Shown: positions 11,827-24,453, numbered from the stretch's first letter. The stretch: 64,000 nt of DNA from Annona cherimola (GCA_030490835.1 CM059971.1:40472012-40536011), one strand, 5' to 3'. A program made the numbers and translations. The notes: generated from the letters alone by a model not told the origin.

Positions 11827-12179
11827 GGTGCCTAGGCGCCACCCTAAGCGCCTTGACCATTTGCAACACACACAGCTGACATGCAGGGCATTCCAGAGAG
11901 TTGGCACCTAGGTGCCACCCAGGGGCGCCCAGGCGCCACTTCTTTACATGAAATCCAAGTCAGAAGCCACAAATCAGGTGGTGCAGTCCAGGGAGTTGGC
12001 ACCTAGGTGCCAATGCAGAGGCAGCTACAAAATCTAAGGAGAAGCTCTAGGTAGGGACAGTCCAGAGAGTTGGCGCCTAGGTACCAGTGCAAAAATTTCT
12101 GGGGTTTCCAGAATGTGTCCAAACTGCTCAGCACACGGAGAGTTGGTGCCTAGGCGCCAGCTAGGGGTGCCTAGGCACC
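11827..12179. repeat. GGCGCC palindrome array in A LTR U3
   Basis: At least five blocks built on the nested palindrome GGCGCCTAGGCGCC, usually preceded by gagagttg or gagttg. Many copies are degraded to GGTGCC or GGCACC, as expected from C-to-T change at CpG. Equivalent arrays are in the solo A LTRs (about 14467-14742 and 35333-35506), always just upstream of TATA. Confidence 0.8.
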
Positions 12180-12229
12180 AATACGCATCCGTACGCGAAT
12201 ATTCTAGTGCATAAGCTGCGCAAATAAGA

Positions 12230-12241
12230 CTTTATATATAG
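12230..12241 (+). promoter_or_regulatory. TATA box of A1 3' LTR
   Basis: ctttatatatag, about 50 bp after the palindrome array. The same position has ctatatatag at 14786-14795 and ttataaatag at 35559-35568 in the solo copies. Confidence 0.65.
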
Positions 12242-14194
12242 TTCCTATGGGTTCGCGCGCGAGAAGGAGAAGAGAGGAGCAGGGAGTACGAACTATAGTG
12301 CAAGTGAAAGCGGAAATCAAGATTAAAGCTCGGATTGAAGAAAGGATTCAAGTCCCGTTGGTGGAAACCACCGAAAAATAGTTTTTCTTATTCTTTCCAA
12401 TTTTCTTTCTCTGCCTTATGGATACTTTTTATAAGGATGTATTGGATGTTAAGATCATATTTTTGAACTAAACCTCTATTAGATGGATAGTTAGGATGAT
12501 TTGAATTCTAAACTATATTGTTTCTTGGTTCTTAGAATATTCAGGAATGAATAGTTGATTTTATGCATGATTGTGTATGATTTATCTTTGCATATGTGGA
12601 TTTAATGCTTTTTACAAGATTAGCTACCTTGTAAGATGATTTAATTGCTTGATTTATCCTTAGAAGAGGAAGATCTTTGCAGGATCCATGTGCAAGGCAT
12701 AGGTTTCGACCTTTGTGTAAGGAGAGTTGTTTAACGAATAAGAATATACCGTTAAACCCTGTGTAGTCATTATACAAGTTATGAACTTATCAATTTTACT
12801 TTATTTAATGGCATGGGAACATAACACTTAAACAAAGTGTAATTAGCTTTATATAATGTTGGAAGACATATATAAAGATATATGAACTTGGGTTAGTAAA
12901 TTCATATGCAATCCAATTAAAAAGAACCAGAGCAATATAGTTTAGATTCAAGAATTCCGATCTATCCATCTGACATCCCTAATTAGAAAACCCGTTCAAA
13001 GTACCCAATAGTCACGAACTTTTACGCTAATTTCTCTTTGCAATCGTTAGCTTAGTTAAATCACAAAATTAGAATTTTTCATCCATAGAATGCAGTTTAA
13101 CTAATTAATAACTCGGTTAATAATTCCTCGTGGGAATGATACTCTGCTCACTCTTTATTACTTGACACGGCACATATACTTGCGTAAATAGCGAGTATTT
13201 TAATTGACATATACGCAGCTCGTCACTTACCTCCTCGGTTTGTGTCCTCCACCTTTTCCTTTCCTTTTCCTATACAAGGAAAAATGATATTTTATCTATA
13301 TCATTCCATGTCTTAGATTGCTTTCCATGCATGCTTTATAACCATTCATTACCTCATTCCCATAGATGTAAATCTTATAAAGATACTTGGTCATTACCCA
13401 TTTATATAGATTTTTATCCATAAATCCTTTTAAAATTCCATCCATATATCCTCATAAAAATAAATCTCAATTTTTTCCAAAATCACGTTGTTCACTGTTC
13501 ATAGCTACTGTAGCATATTACTGTTCATAATCACTGTTCACGATCACTATTCATGGGTACTGTTCTAGTTTACTGTTCACCCGAGGTTACTGTTCACAGC
13601 AACGTGGGTTATTGTTCATGGGTTCCAAAAATTGACATTTTTTTCAAAAATAAAAAATACCATGACATAGCTTATGTTTAGTATATTATGAAAAAATTCA
13701 TAAATTTTGAATTTATCATCATTAACTTGGCTAAATAAATTATTTTCTCCATATACTAAAAATCAACATAAATTCACTTAAGCATAATCCTTAATTCCAA
13801 AAATCATGAAATTAATATATCATCATTCCAACATCATATTTATCAAAATCATTCATCCCAAATCATTATTTATCAATTTTGGAGCACTATTTACACATAT
13901 CATATGCTATCTTTCCGAATACTCTATCTTCGCTCCAAATTTTTGATGTTTTGGCATAATTCCAATTAGACATTATAACTTTACTTATTTTCTCATGCTT
14001 AGGCATTATCTAAGTATGGTTTTACCATACTTAACATTCAAAAGAAATTTGGGAAGAATTCCCTTACCTCAAGTGAAGAATTCCTCCTCTCCTTCTCACT
14101 TTCTCTCACTTTCCTTCTCTCATTCCCTCCTTTTGGCTTGGAACGTATGGGGGATGGGAAATGAAGTTTCCCAAGTGATTTTTCATCTTGGGAT

Positions 14195-15837
14195 TGATAA
14201 CTCGTATTTTTATGAGTTATCATGGCCCATTTCAGACTTAATTTGTGTGTTAGTTCAAGAGATTAGACTTAGTTTGCACTCTTTTAGCTTAATTTTCGTC
14301 CGCTTTGCATTTTAAGAGCATTAATTAGTTTTTAGGAAATTTTAGCATTAATTAGGCTTTTGTAGTTTATTTATTTAGTTTTTCCATTTTTGTAGGAAGG
14401 ACGGGACGTATGACAACAGAGCGGACGAGTTGAAGGAAAGCTGAGGCATCTAGAGGCAAGGAGTTGGTGCCTAAGCGCCACCCTACACGCCTTGACCATT
14501 TGCAGCACACAGCTAACATGAAGGAGTAGTCTAGAGAGTTGGCGCCTAGGCGCCACCCAGGGGAGCCCAGGCGCCACTTCATCAACATGCAACTCAAGTG
14601 AAAACATTGCTGAAGCCACAAGTTAGAAACCACATCCAGGGAGTTGGCGCCTAGGTGCCAGTGCAAAAATTCCTAGGGTTCCAGAATGTGTCTAAACTAC
14701 TCAGCACACAGAGAGTTGGCGCCTAGGCGCCAATACGCATCCATGTGCGAATATTCCAGTGCGTAAGATGCGCAAAATGTGGACTCTATATATAGTTCCT
14801 AGGGTTCGCGCGCGAGAGGAGAAGAGGAAGGAGCCCGAGAACGAACTACAGTGCAAGAGAAAGCGGGAATCAAGATTAAAGCTCGGATTGAAGAAGGAAT
14901 TCAAGTCCTGTTAGTGGAAACCGCCGAAAAACAGTTTTTCTTATTCTTTCCAATTTTCTTTCTTTGACTTATGGATACTTTTTATTTGGATTTATTGGAT
15001 GTTAAGATCATGTCTTTGAGCTAAACCTCCATTAGATGGATAGTTAGGATGAATTGAATTTTAAACTGTAATGTTTCTTGGTTCTTAGAATATTTAGGAA
15101 TGAATATTTAAGCGTATATACATGGTTGTGTATGATTTACCTTTGCATGTGTGAGTATAATGATTTTACAAGATTAGCTACCTTGTAAGATGATTTAATT
15201 ACTTGATTTACCCTTGAAAAGGGGGGATCTTTGCCAGTTCCATGTGCAAGGCACGGGTTTCGACCTTTGTGTAAGGAGAGTTGTTTAACGGATAGAAATA
15301 TACTGTTAAACCCTGTGTAGTCACTAAACAGGTTATGAACTTATGTAGTCACTAAACAGGTTATGAACTTATGTAGTCACTAAACAGGTTATGAACTTAT
15401 CAATTTCACTTTATTTAATGGCATGAGAACATAGCACTTAAATAGGGTGTAATTAGCTTTATATACTGTTGGAAGACATATATGAAGATACATGAACTTG
15501 GGCTAGTAAATTCATATGTAATCCGCTTAACAAGGACCAGAGCAATATAGTTTAGATTCAAGGATTCCGATCTATCCATCTGCCATCCCTAATCAGTAAA
15601 CCCGTTTTAGTATCCAGTAGTCTCAGATCTCTACTCTAATTTCCCTTTTCTGCAATTATTAGTTCAATAGGACCACAACTCAGAATTTCTCAACCTTCGA
15701 AAGCAGTTAAGCTAAATAATAATTCCGGTATACAATTCCTTGTGGGAACGATACTCTACTCACACTTTATTACTTGACACGGCACGTATACTTGCGTAAA
15801 TAACGAGCAATTTAATAGACATATACGCAGCTCGTCA
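14195..15837 (+). mobile_element. Solo LTR of Athila-like family A (copy A2)
   Basis: TGATAACTCG...CTCGTCA, 1643 bp, flanked by perfect 5-bp duplications gggat (14190-14194, 15838-15842) and with no internal sequence. The terminal hairpin has one G-T type mismatch. The GGCGCC array, TATA box (14786-14795) and 3' part align with the A1 LTR. A 28-bp unit is tandemly tripled at 15317-15400. Confidence 0.92.
15317..15400. repeat. 28-bp tandem triplication in A2
   Basis: Three identical copies of a unit starting gtagtcactaaacagg. The A1 LTR has a single related copy near 12763-12790. Confidence 0.9.
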
Positions 15838-16739
15838 GGGATTAATGTGAATTCGTTCAAGGCATGACCCCCTATTTATAGTGCTCTAAATTTCATGAAA
15901 TTGCAATTAAATCCACTTGAAATTGGGCCAAATTGCAAATATTTTTGCTTGGGTCATTTCCTCCTCATTTCCAAGCAATTTCAAATTATCCTAGGTGGCA
16001 AATTTCTGGCCACAAGTTGCCATAGCTGATTCATCCAATAATTGCTTGATTTTCATCAAAAAGATATGATTAATCCTAGCCATTTATCATATGATCATCA
16101 TTAGATCTGAACCATTGAATTTTTGGCACAAATCCCCATGCTAGCTCACGTTTTCCCATGGTGGACTTTGGGGAATTTTTGCATTTTTTATTTCATTAAA
16201 ATATCATATCTTAAGCTACTTTTTCAAAAAGTAAAAAGTAGAATTAATTACTCGCTTTGAAAAGGTTAAGCCTTGCTTACTTGCTCTCCAAGAAATACAT
16301 TTTTCAAGATATTTGGCTTAATCCAATCCATCCATCATATTCGGCATAATATTTTAGTCATCCATACAAAATTTTACCTTAATCCGACTTCCGGATTCCA
16401 AGATATGAATTTTTCTATGTTTTCTCCTCAAAATCCATTAAAATCCGAAAATCATAAAAAAATCCAGAAGCAATCTCTACTCCTCTTTTTTCCTTTAGTG
16501 GGAAGCTTCCTTTTTTGTCTTTTATGATTAAGTTAATCCAAAGTGACTAACTTAACATATTCTTTAATCCCACGTTTCCTATTCACGTTCACTATTCATC
16601 CGAATTTCATTTCATAAATAATTCTTTGAACCTCTAATTTCATATATTTCCATACTCATGAATATATATTTTATTAATATATTACCTAGGGTTTACAACC
16701 CTAGGGTTTCATACCCGTGTCTAAGATCGAGGTTTCACA

Positions 16740-17406
16740 ATCCTCCCCCCCTTACAATAGGTTTCGTCCCGAAACCTATCTTACTTGAAATAATCCATCA
16801 CGCTTCTGCTGTGCAACTTTGATATTTCTTATCTTATCATATCATCAATCATTGATCATTAATCATCAAATAAGTCATAGAATCATATCTCATAAAGAGG
16901 TTAGTATTAACTACTTTTCATTCCATATACACATGACATGCATGTGTAAATAAATTTGATTTATAGCAAAGAATTATCTTTGCATCAAAATATCCTCTAT
17001 TCATTAATCTTTCAAAAGTCGATTAGTCTCTTCCGACTTTTGTTAATTCCTTTTCACTACCTAGTGTCTACAACTAGGTTATACCTATGTAGACTACAAT
17101 CTAGTCTTATTTCCATAAACCCATCATTATTGTGGAGAGATAATCCTCTCTCACCTATCTTCAGATGCATCAAGATTGGAAAATAATTTCAAATAATTCT
17201 TTTTCTTCCTTAATCCATGTCATTCAAATTCTATATCATGATATATAAATATCATGATTTCTATTTCTTCCATTCCTTTATTCTTTCTACATCTATCTCC
17301 CAATCATTGCTATGATATAACTTCCTGTGGTATCATACCTTTCCTATCATCCATAATTTTTCTCTTTCCATGCCTATTTACTAATCCTTGCTCTGATATC
17401 AATTTC
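16740..17406 (-). other. B2 internal region, 667 bp without genes
   Basis: Lies between two B LTR ends in reverse orientation. Left end: polypurine tract (plus cctccccccctta, 16742-16754) and the hairpin aggtttcgtcccgaaacct (16759-16777). Right end: tRNA-Met-type primer-binding site next to the LTR start at 17407. Between them are AT-rich sequence and leader repeats of about 83 bp. There is no gag or pol. It retains only the cis elements for reverse transcription, so it is either a non-autonomous derivative or a deletion product. Confidence 0.75.
17386..17402 (-). other. B2 primer-binding site
   Basis: Minus strand TTGATATCAGAGCAAGG, starting four bases after the LTR end. It resembles the initiator tRNA-Met complement TGGTATCAGAGC found in many plant LTR elements. 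Confidence 0.7.
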
Positions 17407-17997
17407 TGTGGCGCCCCGAACCGAGGCGTCCACATAGTCCTTACTCCAAGATATTGTCGATTGGTAAGTGTGAATCAGGATTGTTGCCCTGATCACACGG
17501 CGGGTTCTTAATTGGAACTCGTCCAATTTTTTCTTTCTTTTTCTTTTCTTTCATTACATAAACATATACTCATCATCATTCATAATGGACTCATCCATAT
17601 CATCATAAATCATCAATTTCTTATATTATTCATAACTTCATAATTTCATACAACCTATGTACTTTATCATCATATCCCATCAGGCATCTATTTATACAAA
17701 AATCTACTAACCTTTGTAGATTCCTCTTTTCCTTTAGCAACACATGCCCTTCATCTCTTGGCTTTCCCTACCCTGTCTGAGGTTGGGAAAACAAAACATG
17801 AGTCGAAACTCAATAAGCGAGCATTTTTCTTTCATTTAAATGCATTTCTCTCCATTCGATAGATGACACTTACCAAGTGATCAACTACCAATGGAATAGA
17901 AACCTTTTCGTAAACCATTTTTGGAAACCTTTCATAAACCATTCATGAAAATCATTTATGTAATTCATTCGTAAATGAATTTCTCTCCATTCGATGT
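17407..17997 (-). repeat. B2 right LTR (5' LTR), truncated
   Basis: Starts TGTGGCGCCCCGAACC at 17407 and follows the B LTR in reverse orientation to about 17997. There 'ctccattcgat' is joined directly to plus-orientation B LTR sequence 'taagtatagttataatgc'. This is an inversion or recombination breakpoint. Confidence 0.75.
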
Positions 17998-19731
17998 AAG
18001 TATAGTTATAATGCTTAATCGAAATTATGCCAATACATCAAAAATTTGGAGCATTCGGGAAGATAGCATATGATATGTGTAATAATGCTCCAAAAATGAT
18101 AAATGATGAATTTGGATGTATGAATATGATAAATATGATGTTGGAATGATAATATATTAATTTCATGATTTTTGGAATTAAGGATTATGCTTAAGTGAAT
18201 TTGTGTTGATTTTTAGTACATGTAGAAAATGATTTATTTAGCCAAGTTAATGATGATAAATTCAAAATTTATAAATTTTTCCATGATATACTAAGCATAA
18301 GCTATGCCATGGTATTTTTTATTTTTCAAAAAAATGTCAATTTTTGGAACCCATAAACAGTAACCCATGTGCTGTGAACAGTACGTGAACGGTAAATTGC
18401 TTTAGTACTATGAACAGTGAACAACGTAATTTTGGGAAAAAACGAGATTTATTTTTATATTTTATGAGGATATATGGATGAAATTTTTAAAGGATTTATG
18501 GATAAAAATCCATATAAATGGGTAATGACCAAGTATCTTTATAAGATTTACCTCTATGGGAATGAGGTAATGAATGGTTATAAAGCATGCATGGAAAGCA
18601 ATCTAAGACATGGAATGATTTACATAAAATATCATTTTTCCTTCTATAGGAAAAGGAAAGGAAAAGGTGGAGGACACAAACTGAGGAGGTAAGCAAGCAC
18701 AACTTTGAAAATGTGATTTTGTTGCTTCATTGTAAGCAAGCAACCCGTTCGAAAATATGTTTTATTCTCAAGTATTTATGAAATATGTTTAAGGGTGGTC
18801 ATTCCTATAATGTTTTGAAATGATGAATGTTTATGAGTTTTTATGGAAAGTCATGCCAGCATAGTGATATCATGTGATGTTCATGGACATGTGCACATGT
18901 ATGATGTATAATGAAGAGACTTTGGTGGAGGTAGAAAGCGGATCAGAGGGTCCCCCTTCACTATTGTCGAGTCATATGGTCTATGTACCGACGGCATCCT
19001 CTCTAGAGGTGGAGGCAAAGGAATGTTATGTGCGAATGAATGTATTACATTTTCATCCATGGATTGAAAAGGAAAGCATGGATTTGAAATGATATTTTAA
19101 AGGGATTGTGCAAATAATTCTCTACATGAGAATGACAAGTCACCTGGTGTAAGAGGTATATAATGTCGGAGAAATCAAAAGTCATGCATGTAGGTGAAAA
19201 TTGAAAATTAGTATTATATTTCGTGGACATTTTATACCAAATTGGTGGATAATTAATTAAAATTAATGTGAAATTTGGTTTAAAATGCGATTTTGCAACT
19301 TTTGGATATTAAATATTAATTTCAAGCAATGTAAACAATTTTTATAATCTTTTGGCTTGAAATTACATTTTATTTGTTTTCATGAAATTAAATGGGTTTG
19401 AAATAATTTTTATAATAATAACCCACTAATGATTTTTACTAATTAATGATTTAAATATTTTTTTTGCAGGGAAAGCAAGTTGCACCAAGTGGGTCCCACA
19501 TGGAAATCAAATCATGCAAAAATCCAAGCCATCCATCTCATCACCGGCTAATCAAACAAAATCCAACCATCCAAATTTGATCAAATCACCACGTCCAAGC
19601 AGCAAATGCATTTCACGATCAGCAATGCACACGCAGCAACCCAATTCACATGAAATGAAAAATCATCCAGCAGCAACATTTTGGTTTCAGCACACCGCCC
19701 ATTCTTCGTTTTTATTGCCACACCATCAATT

Positions 19732-20919
19732 CACGTGAAATGTGTGGCCCACCATGCCATTTATCAAATTTTCAAATGTTGCACCCATTTATACAGCCTA
19801 GCAATATTCACGTGATTTCTCCATAAAATACAACTGCTCATGAGGATGGGCCCCACAAGCGATCACAACCATTTTCCAGTAGCATGATCACGTCCATTTA
19901 ATCAGCTGATCATCCAACCGTCCATTCTCACGAATAAGTCAGCCGTTCAATTATTCAGCAGATTTTTCCATTGCAACAACCATGTCCATACTGCCCATTT
20001 TCCAGATAGCCATCACGTGAATTCTATTCAATGCAGCTGCAAAATATTTTTTTATTTTGTGGACCCCACAAGCTGTCAATTTATTATATAGCAGCAACAT
20101 ATTATTCCATTGCCAAATTCACGTGAATTGTTGATAGGCCCATGCTACCTATTGAGTTTTCAGCAGCAGCAACAAATGGCTGGACCCCACGTCCATAAAA
20201 TAGCAGCAATAAATTGATTAAATCATAACTGTCCAATCAGCCCATCTAAACCATCTGATCACGCCCAAATTGTCCAGAAAATTGGCCTTCCAATTAATCA
20301 GCACTATCCATTAATTCCCCTACATGATCAAGCTATCACGTCCATTCCAATTAATCATCAAATCTGGCCGTTCAAAAAAATATCACCACATCATCTACGG
20401 AATTCACGTAGCTGTCCACAGAATTAATCCATGAAAATCACATCCAGAAATCTGGACCGTTAAAATATAATAAATCTTATTCTGGACAAAATCTTATGGG
20501 CCCCAATTGATTTCCAAACCACCGTTTAAATTTCACCTCTCCACACCAACCAATTATTAAACAGCAAATCAACGGCCAGCAGCAGATTATGTTCCACCCA
20601 AATCAACCAAACCAGCCACAAAATGCACCGTCCAGATTTTTCCACCGCCAAGCCATCCATTTGATTACATCAATTACTTCCAGCAAATAATTCAGCCGTC
20701 CAAATTAAATTTAGCCAAATCCAGAAATTCTACACCGATTCAGGTTGTCTAATTGAGCGGTAGCATTCACGTGTTTGTGGCCCATCAGAAATCAATGATC
20801 AACACGTAATCAACATTTCTCCAGCCGTCCACATTACACAAGCTGCCCAATTAAAACTCACATGAATTCCATAAATCAGCTGCATTAAAATCCACCATCC
20901 ATCAGCAGCAATTCACGTG
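19732..20919. promoter_or_regulatory. G-box (CACGTG) array in E LTR U3
   Basis: CACGTG, mostly in the context attCACGTGa, at about 19732, 19809, 20014, 20120, 20768 and 20914. Near-matches (attcacgtag at 20401, ctcacatgaatt near 20860) lie between. All lie upstream of the TATA box at 21071. G-boxes bind bZIP and bHLH factors in plants. Confidence 0.7.
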
Positions 20920-21070
20920 ATCTGCAATTCAAGTCCAGCCATTTGATCATGTCTAGCTCAACGTCCAGCCATTCATTCCAAGCAACATGATCACGTTCAG
21001 CAACAAGATAAAATCCAAGCTGTCCCCACATCCATAAATTCAGCATGCTGATGGACCCCACATAAAAAGC

Positions 21071-21080
21071 TATAAAAAGG
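21071..21080 (+). promoter_or_regulatory. TATA box of E LTR
   Basis: tataaaaagg, followed by a purine-rich leader-like stretch. It marks the probable U3/R boundary about 20-30 bp downstream. Confidence 0.6.
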
Positions 21081-21434
21081 GAGCATCCGGCAGAGGAGGG
21101 AGAAGATTTTTTTGAGCATTCAAAGAGAATATTGTATACACAGAGAATTTCGAGAAGAACAAATAGAGAAAAAACACAAGAGTTCAAGAGCAGATAATTC
21201 ACGCAGAATTTGAAGCAGAGCAAATTCAAGAGCAGAAAATTGAAAGAGAAAGATAAAGAGAAAGTAAGGTGGAGAGCACGGGAAAAAGGCAGATCGACAA
21301 GTTGCGTGGAGCGGCCGACACGCCATCGAGGCTTCAAACCAATAAGCTTTTCTATCTTTTCCCTTTTTAATTTTAATTATCTTGTTTAAGATGGATTGTA
21401 ATTTTAATTTTATTCAGCATGCGTACAATGTAGT

Positions 21435-22930
21435 TGTAAGGACCAGGTATTTTATTTTATTTTATTTTCATTATAACCCTTCTCTATTTATGAGATAACT
21501 TATGAACATGCCACTACGAGTTTATAATGTTAATGGATGCATAACATATATGAATATAGTATCTAGGGAACATATAGTGCATATATGCATGTATTATGAT
21601 CTTAGCACACTGAGTATAAATTTAAATGTGTATGATTAGTGTATCATTGTTAAGCACTATAACTATTTTTTCCCCTTCGAACCACCCGTGATCTCTTGAG
21701 GGAAACTATACCAACTACCTTGAAGGTCATAGATCCGAGTCCAGGAAGCTCCAAGAATCCAAATTTCTGCAGTCCACATCTAGGGTCGCTGTCTTGGGAG
21801 GGATCACGGTCAAGGTAAGTAGATGTCGCCCCTTCTCGATTTAATGATGAAATTTTATGTTAAACGCGATGTGAGGCTAGAGGGAATGTATAGCTTCTAA
21901 CGACTCCATGGTATTAGGCGTAGAGTTCGTAACAGTTAGGGTTCATGGGAAATTTGCTTTGAATGCGCGATTTCTATTATGTAAAAGACTTCTTAGCAGT
22001 TTTTATATTGTTGGAATGTGACGTGAATTGATTTGCCCCAATCGAGAGTATGAATTGAAGGTTCTTTCATTTCGCACCTATCATGTGTTTGATAAAATGC
22101 TTGTGTGACAGATCTATGTGTTGAATCTGAATTGTGTTGATGTTGTATGCGTGGTTTGCGATGTATTTCATTATCTGTTATGTATGATGTGTTATCTCAA
22201 ATAGTTGGTTGTAAGGGTTGTTCATGGCCCCTGATTGACATGAGGAGAGGGTTGTTCATGGCCCTTGATGGACATGAGTAGATGATTGGTTGTGTTGTTC
22301 AATTTATGTGTATGGTTATATGCATACGATCTTGGGAGTGGGTATTGGACCCATGTGTGTTAGCTTCATCACTATATGAGTATCCATCATTATGCTTATT
22401 TCTACTTTGTGCTAACCACTATCTACTTACTGGGTCTATTTAGACTCATATCATTTGTTATTGTGCTTTTAGATCGCAGGTCAGAAGGGGAACTTAAGGA
22501 TGGGACAAGTTGAAGATCAAACATGAGAGACCCTAGCACAATATGTTGATTTCAGTTCTTTTAGATTTGTGCTCTTTTTGATAATTATATATGTAGACAA
22601 TTATTTAGGCGGATTCGCTTTGAAAACTGTAATGTATTTAGTATTTCAGATTGGATTATAATCCTTGTTGATGCACATATGCATGACTATTATATCTGTT
22701 TGATGTGTAAGGAAAATATTTAATGATTTCCTTCTATATGAATGTCCTTATTATATGAAGACGCAAGTATATAAATAGGATTGAATGTTACAGATGGAAA
22801 TGTTATGAATATCAAGTCATGTATTCCATATTACCCCTTGTATGTTATGGGGAGATGCTGCCGAATTTTTCTTAGATTGTGTAGTACCCATTGACTAGTT
22901 CTTGAGTAATTCTTGGAATGGGGTGTTACA
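21435..22930 (+). mobile_element. Solo LTR of family C (copy C1)
   Basis: TGTAAGGACCAGG...GGGTGTTACA, 1496 bp, with perfect duplications gtagt (21430-21434, 22931-22935). It contains a 34-bp tandem pair (22215-22282, gggttgttcatggcccctg type), also present in C2 and C3. It is inserted in solo LTR E. Confidence 0.92.
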
Positions 22931-24453
22931 GTAGTGTGGTATGGATTTTTAATTCGTTTATTTTGGATGTTGTTGTTAATTTAATATCTTGTGATTTTTA
23001 TGCTTGCTATGTACATGGGCCCGTACTTTGGCATGATTCCATATATTAGGTGATGGAATCGAGAGGCGGAAATCTAATATACGAAAATCAAGATATTAAA
23101 CCTGGAAATCTAAGACCATGAGAATAGGCATGATAACCTTGAGAAATTACATGAACAAACCACAGAACTTAATGGATTCTAATTAATTTAATCCCATGAG
23201 AATAGGTGGTTAAGAAAATTAGAGTACACCTTGTAGGTTTCGAGAGAAGGTGCACGGATAAATTAGGGTTTGTTCTCCTTTAACAAATAATATCCAAATT
23301 AAATAATTATACCACTACCCCTTGCAAAATACGCATGTGAAATCCTAGACCCTAGGTATTCGCATTCTCACTTTCTCTACTCATTTTTAATTCGCAATTT
23401 TTTCTTCTCATTTTATTTATTTCCTTTCCCTTTTATTTACTGTATTGTCTTCTCACTTTTCTATTTTATTTGCTATATTTTCTCCAAATCTGACACGAAA
23501 GCATTTAAAGGCAAAATTTTATATTCTCGAATTCCCTGTGAATCGATAATTTATATACTACAATCTACGACCCGTGCACTTGCGGTGAGATTGCGAACAG
23601 TAGAAACCATGTAGGTGTCAAGAGGAAGAGAGGTTCCCCTTGATGAGGCCAAGTCGGAGACAACCGGTGTATTGAACCATGCTATGTGAGATGTTCCCTG
23701 GGCTAGCGTACCCTCACACGAAGGTTTATGTCAAGAATGGAAAAGAAGCATTTGCACATCCAATGTTTATGAAATGATTTTTATGAAAATATTTTTATTC
23801 CATTGATAGTTGATCACTTGCTAAGTGTCTCCCATCGAATGGAGAGAAATGCAAGATAGCATATGATTTGTGTAAATAATGCTCCAAAATTGATAAATGA
23901 TGATTTGGGATGAATGATTATGATAAATATGATGTTGGAATGATGATATATTAATTTCATGATTTTTGGAATTAAGGATTATGCTTAAGTAAATTTATGT
24001 TGATTTTTAGTACATGGAGAAAATGATTTATTTAGCCAAGTTAATGAAGATAAATTCAAAATTTATGAATTTTTCCATGATATACTAAACATAAGCTATG
24101 TCATGGTATTTTTTATTTTTAAAAAAAACTGTCAATTTTTGGAATCCATGAACAGTAACCCACGTTGCTGTGAACAGTAACCTCGGGTGAACAGTAAACT
24201 AGAACAATGCCCATGAACAGTGATCGTGAACAGTAATCTGCTACAGTAGCTATGAACAGTTAACAGCGTGATTTTGGAAAATTTGAGATTTATTTTTATG
24301 AGGATATATGGATGGAATTTTTAAAGGATTTATGGATAAAAATCCATATAAATGGGTAATGACCAAGTATCTTTATAAGATTTACCTTTATGGGAATGAG
24401 GTAATGAATGCTTATAAAGCATGCATGAAAAACAATCTAAGATATGGAATGAT

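Larger units (their letters stand above)
383..13225 (+). mobile_element. Athila-like Ty3/gypsy element A1, decayed and interrupted
   Basis: A nearly full-length Ty3/gypsy element: 5' LTR remnant (383-781), gag, protease, RT/RNase H, integrase, a 3' non-coding region with a polypurine tract, and a 3' LTR (11555-13225). The gag capsid text (NNFEIKPVIFQML), the DLGA protease, FMDD in RT and the conserved 'ggaggcaacccat' motif after pol (near 10191) are Athila-type hallmarks. Coding regions hold many stops and at least four frame changes. It is interrupted by D0 at the left and by solo LTR B1 within integrase. It is inserted in a B-family LTR, whose sequence resumes at 13226 (cttac). The two LTRs look closely similar by eye over the shared 400 bp. 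Confidence 0.85.
11555..13225 (+). repeat. A1 3' LTR
   Basis: 1671 bp, TG...CA. It starts with a perfect hairpin: 12-bp arms TGATAACTCGTA and their complement around a TTTT loop. U3 carries an array of GGCGCC palindromes (11827-12179), then a TATA box at 12230-12241 followed by a CT-poor transcribed part. The 3' terminus is GCAGCTCGTCA. The bases after it (cttac) resume a B-family LTR. Confidence 0.88.
13226..16739 (-). repeat. B2 left LTR (3' LTR of a reversed B element)
   Basis: B-family LTR in reverse orientation. It resumes after A1 with 'cttacctcctcggtttgtgt' (compare 52486) and reaches its start at 16739 (GGTTTCACA on plus, TGTGAAACC on minus). The array of ACTGTTCA-type repeats is at 13490-13620. 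It is interrupted by solo A2. Its left part lies beyond A1, outside the window. Confidence 0.8.
19195..23599 (+). mobile_element. Solo LTR of family E
   Basis: TGAAAATTG...GATTGCGAACA inserted in B3. Flanks are gtagg (19190-19194) and gtaga (23600-23604), a 5-bp duplication with one change; the uninterrupted B sequence is at 26760 (gtaggaacc). It spans 4405 bp, or about 2.9 kb without the nested C1. U3 has six CACGTG sites; a TATA box tataaaaagg is at 21071-21080. The 3' part ends 'gacccgtgcacttgcgg...', a phrase common at plant LTR ends. The superfamily is not assignable from the LTR alone, perhaps Tat-like. No coding sequence. Confidence 0.85.

Noticed and set aside
11827..12179. GGCGCC repeats considered as a CRISPR-like array
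   Set aside because: Spacing is irregular, units are palindromic and degraded, no unique spacers exist, and the sequence is inside a plant LTR.
20885..21337. Minus-strand 150-codon frame in LTR E
   Set aside because: No recognisable domain; it overlaps the E TATA box and leader region on the opposite strand and is likely a chance frame.
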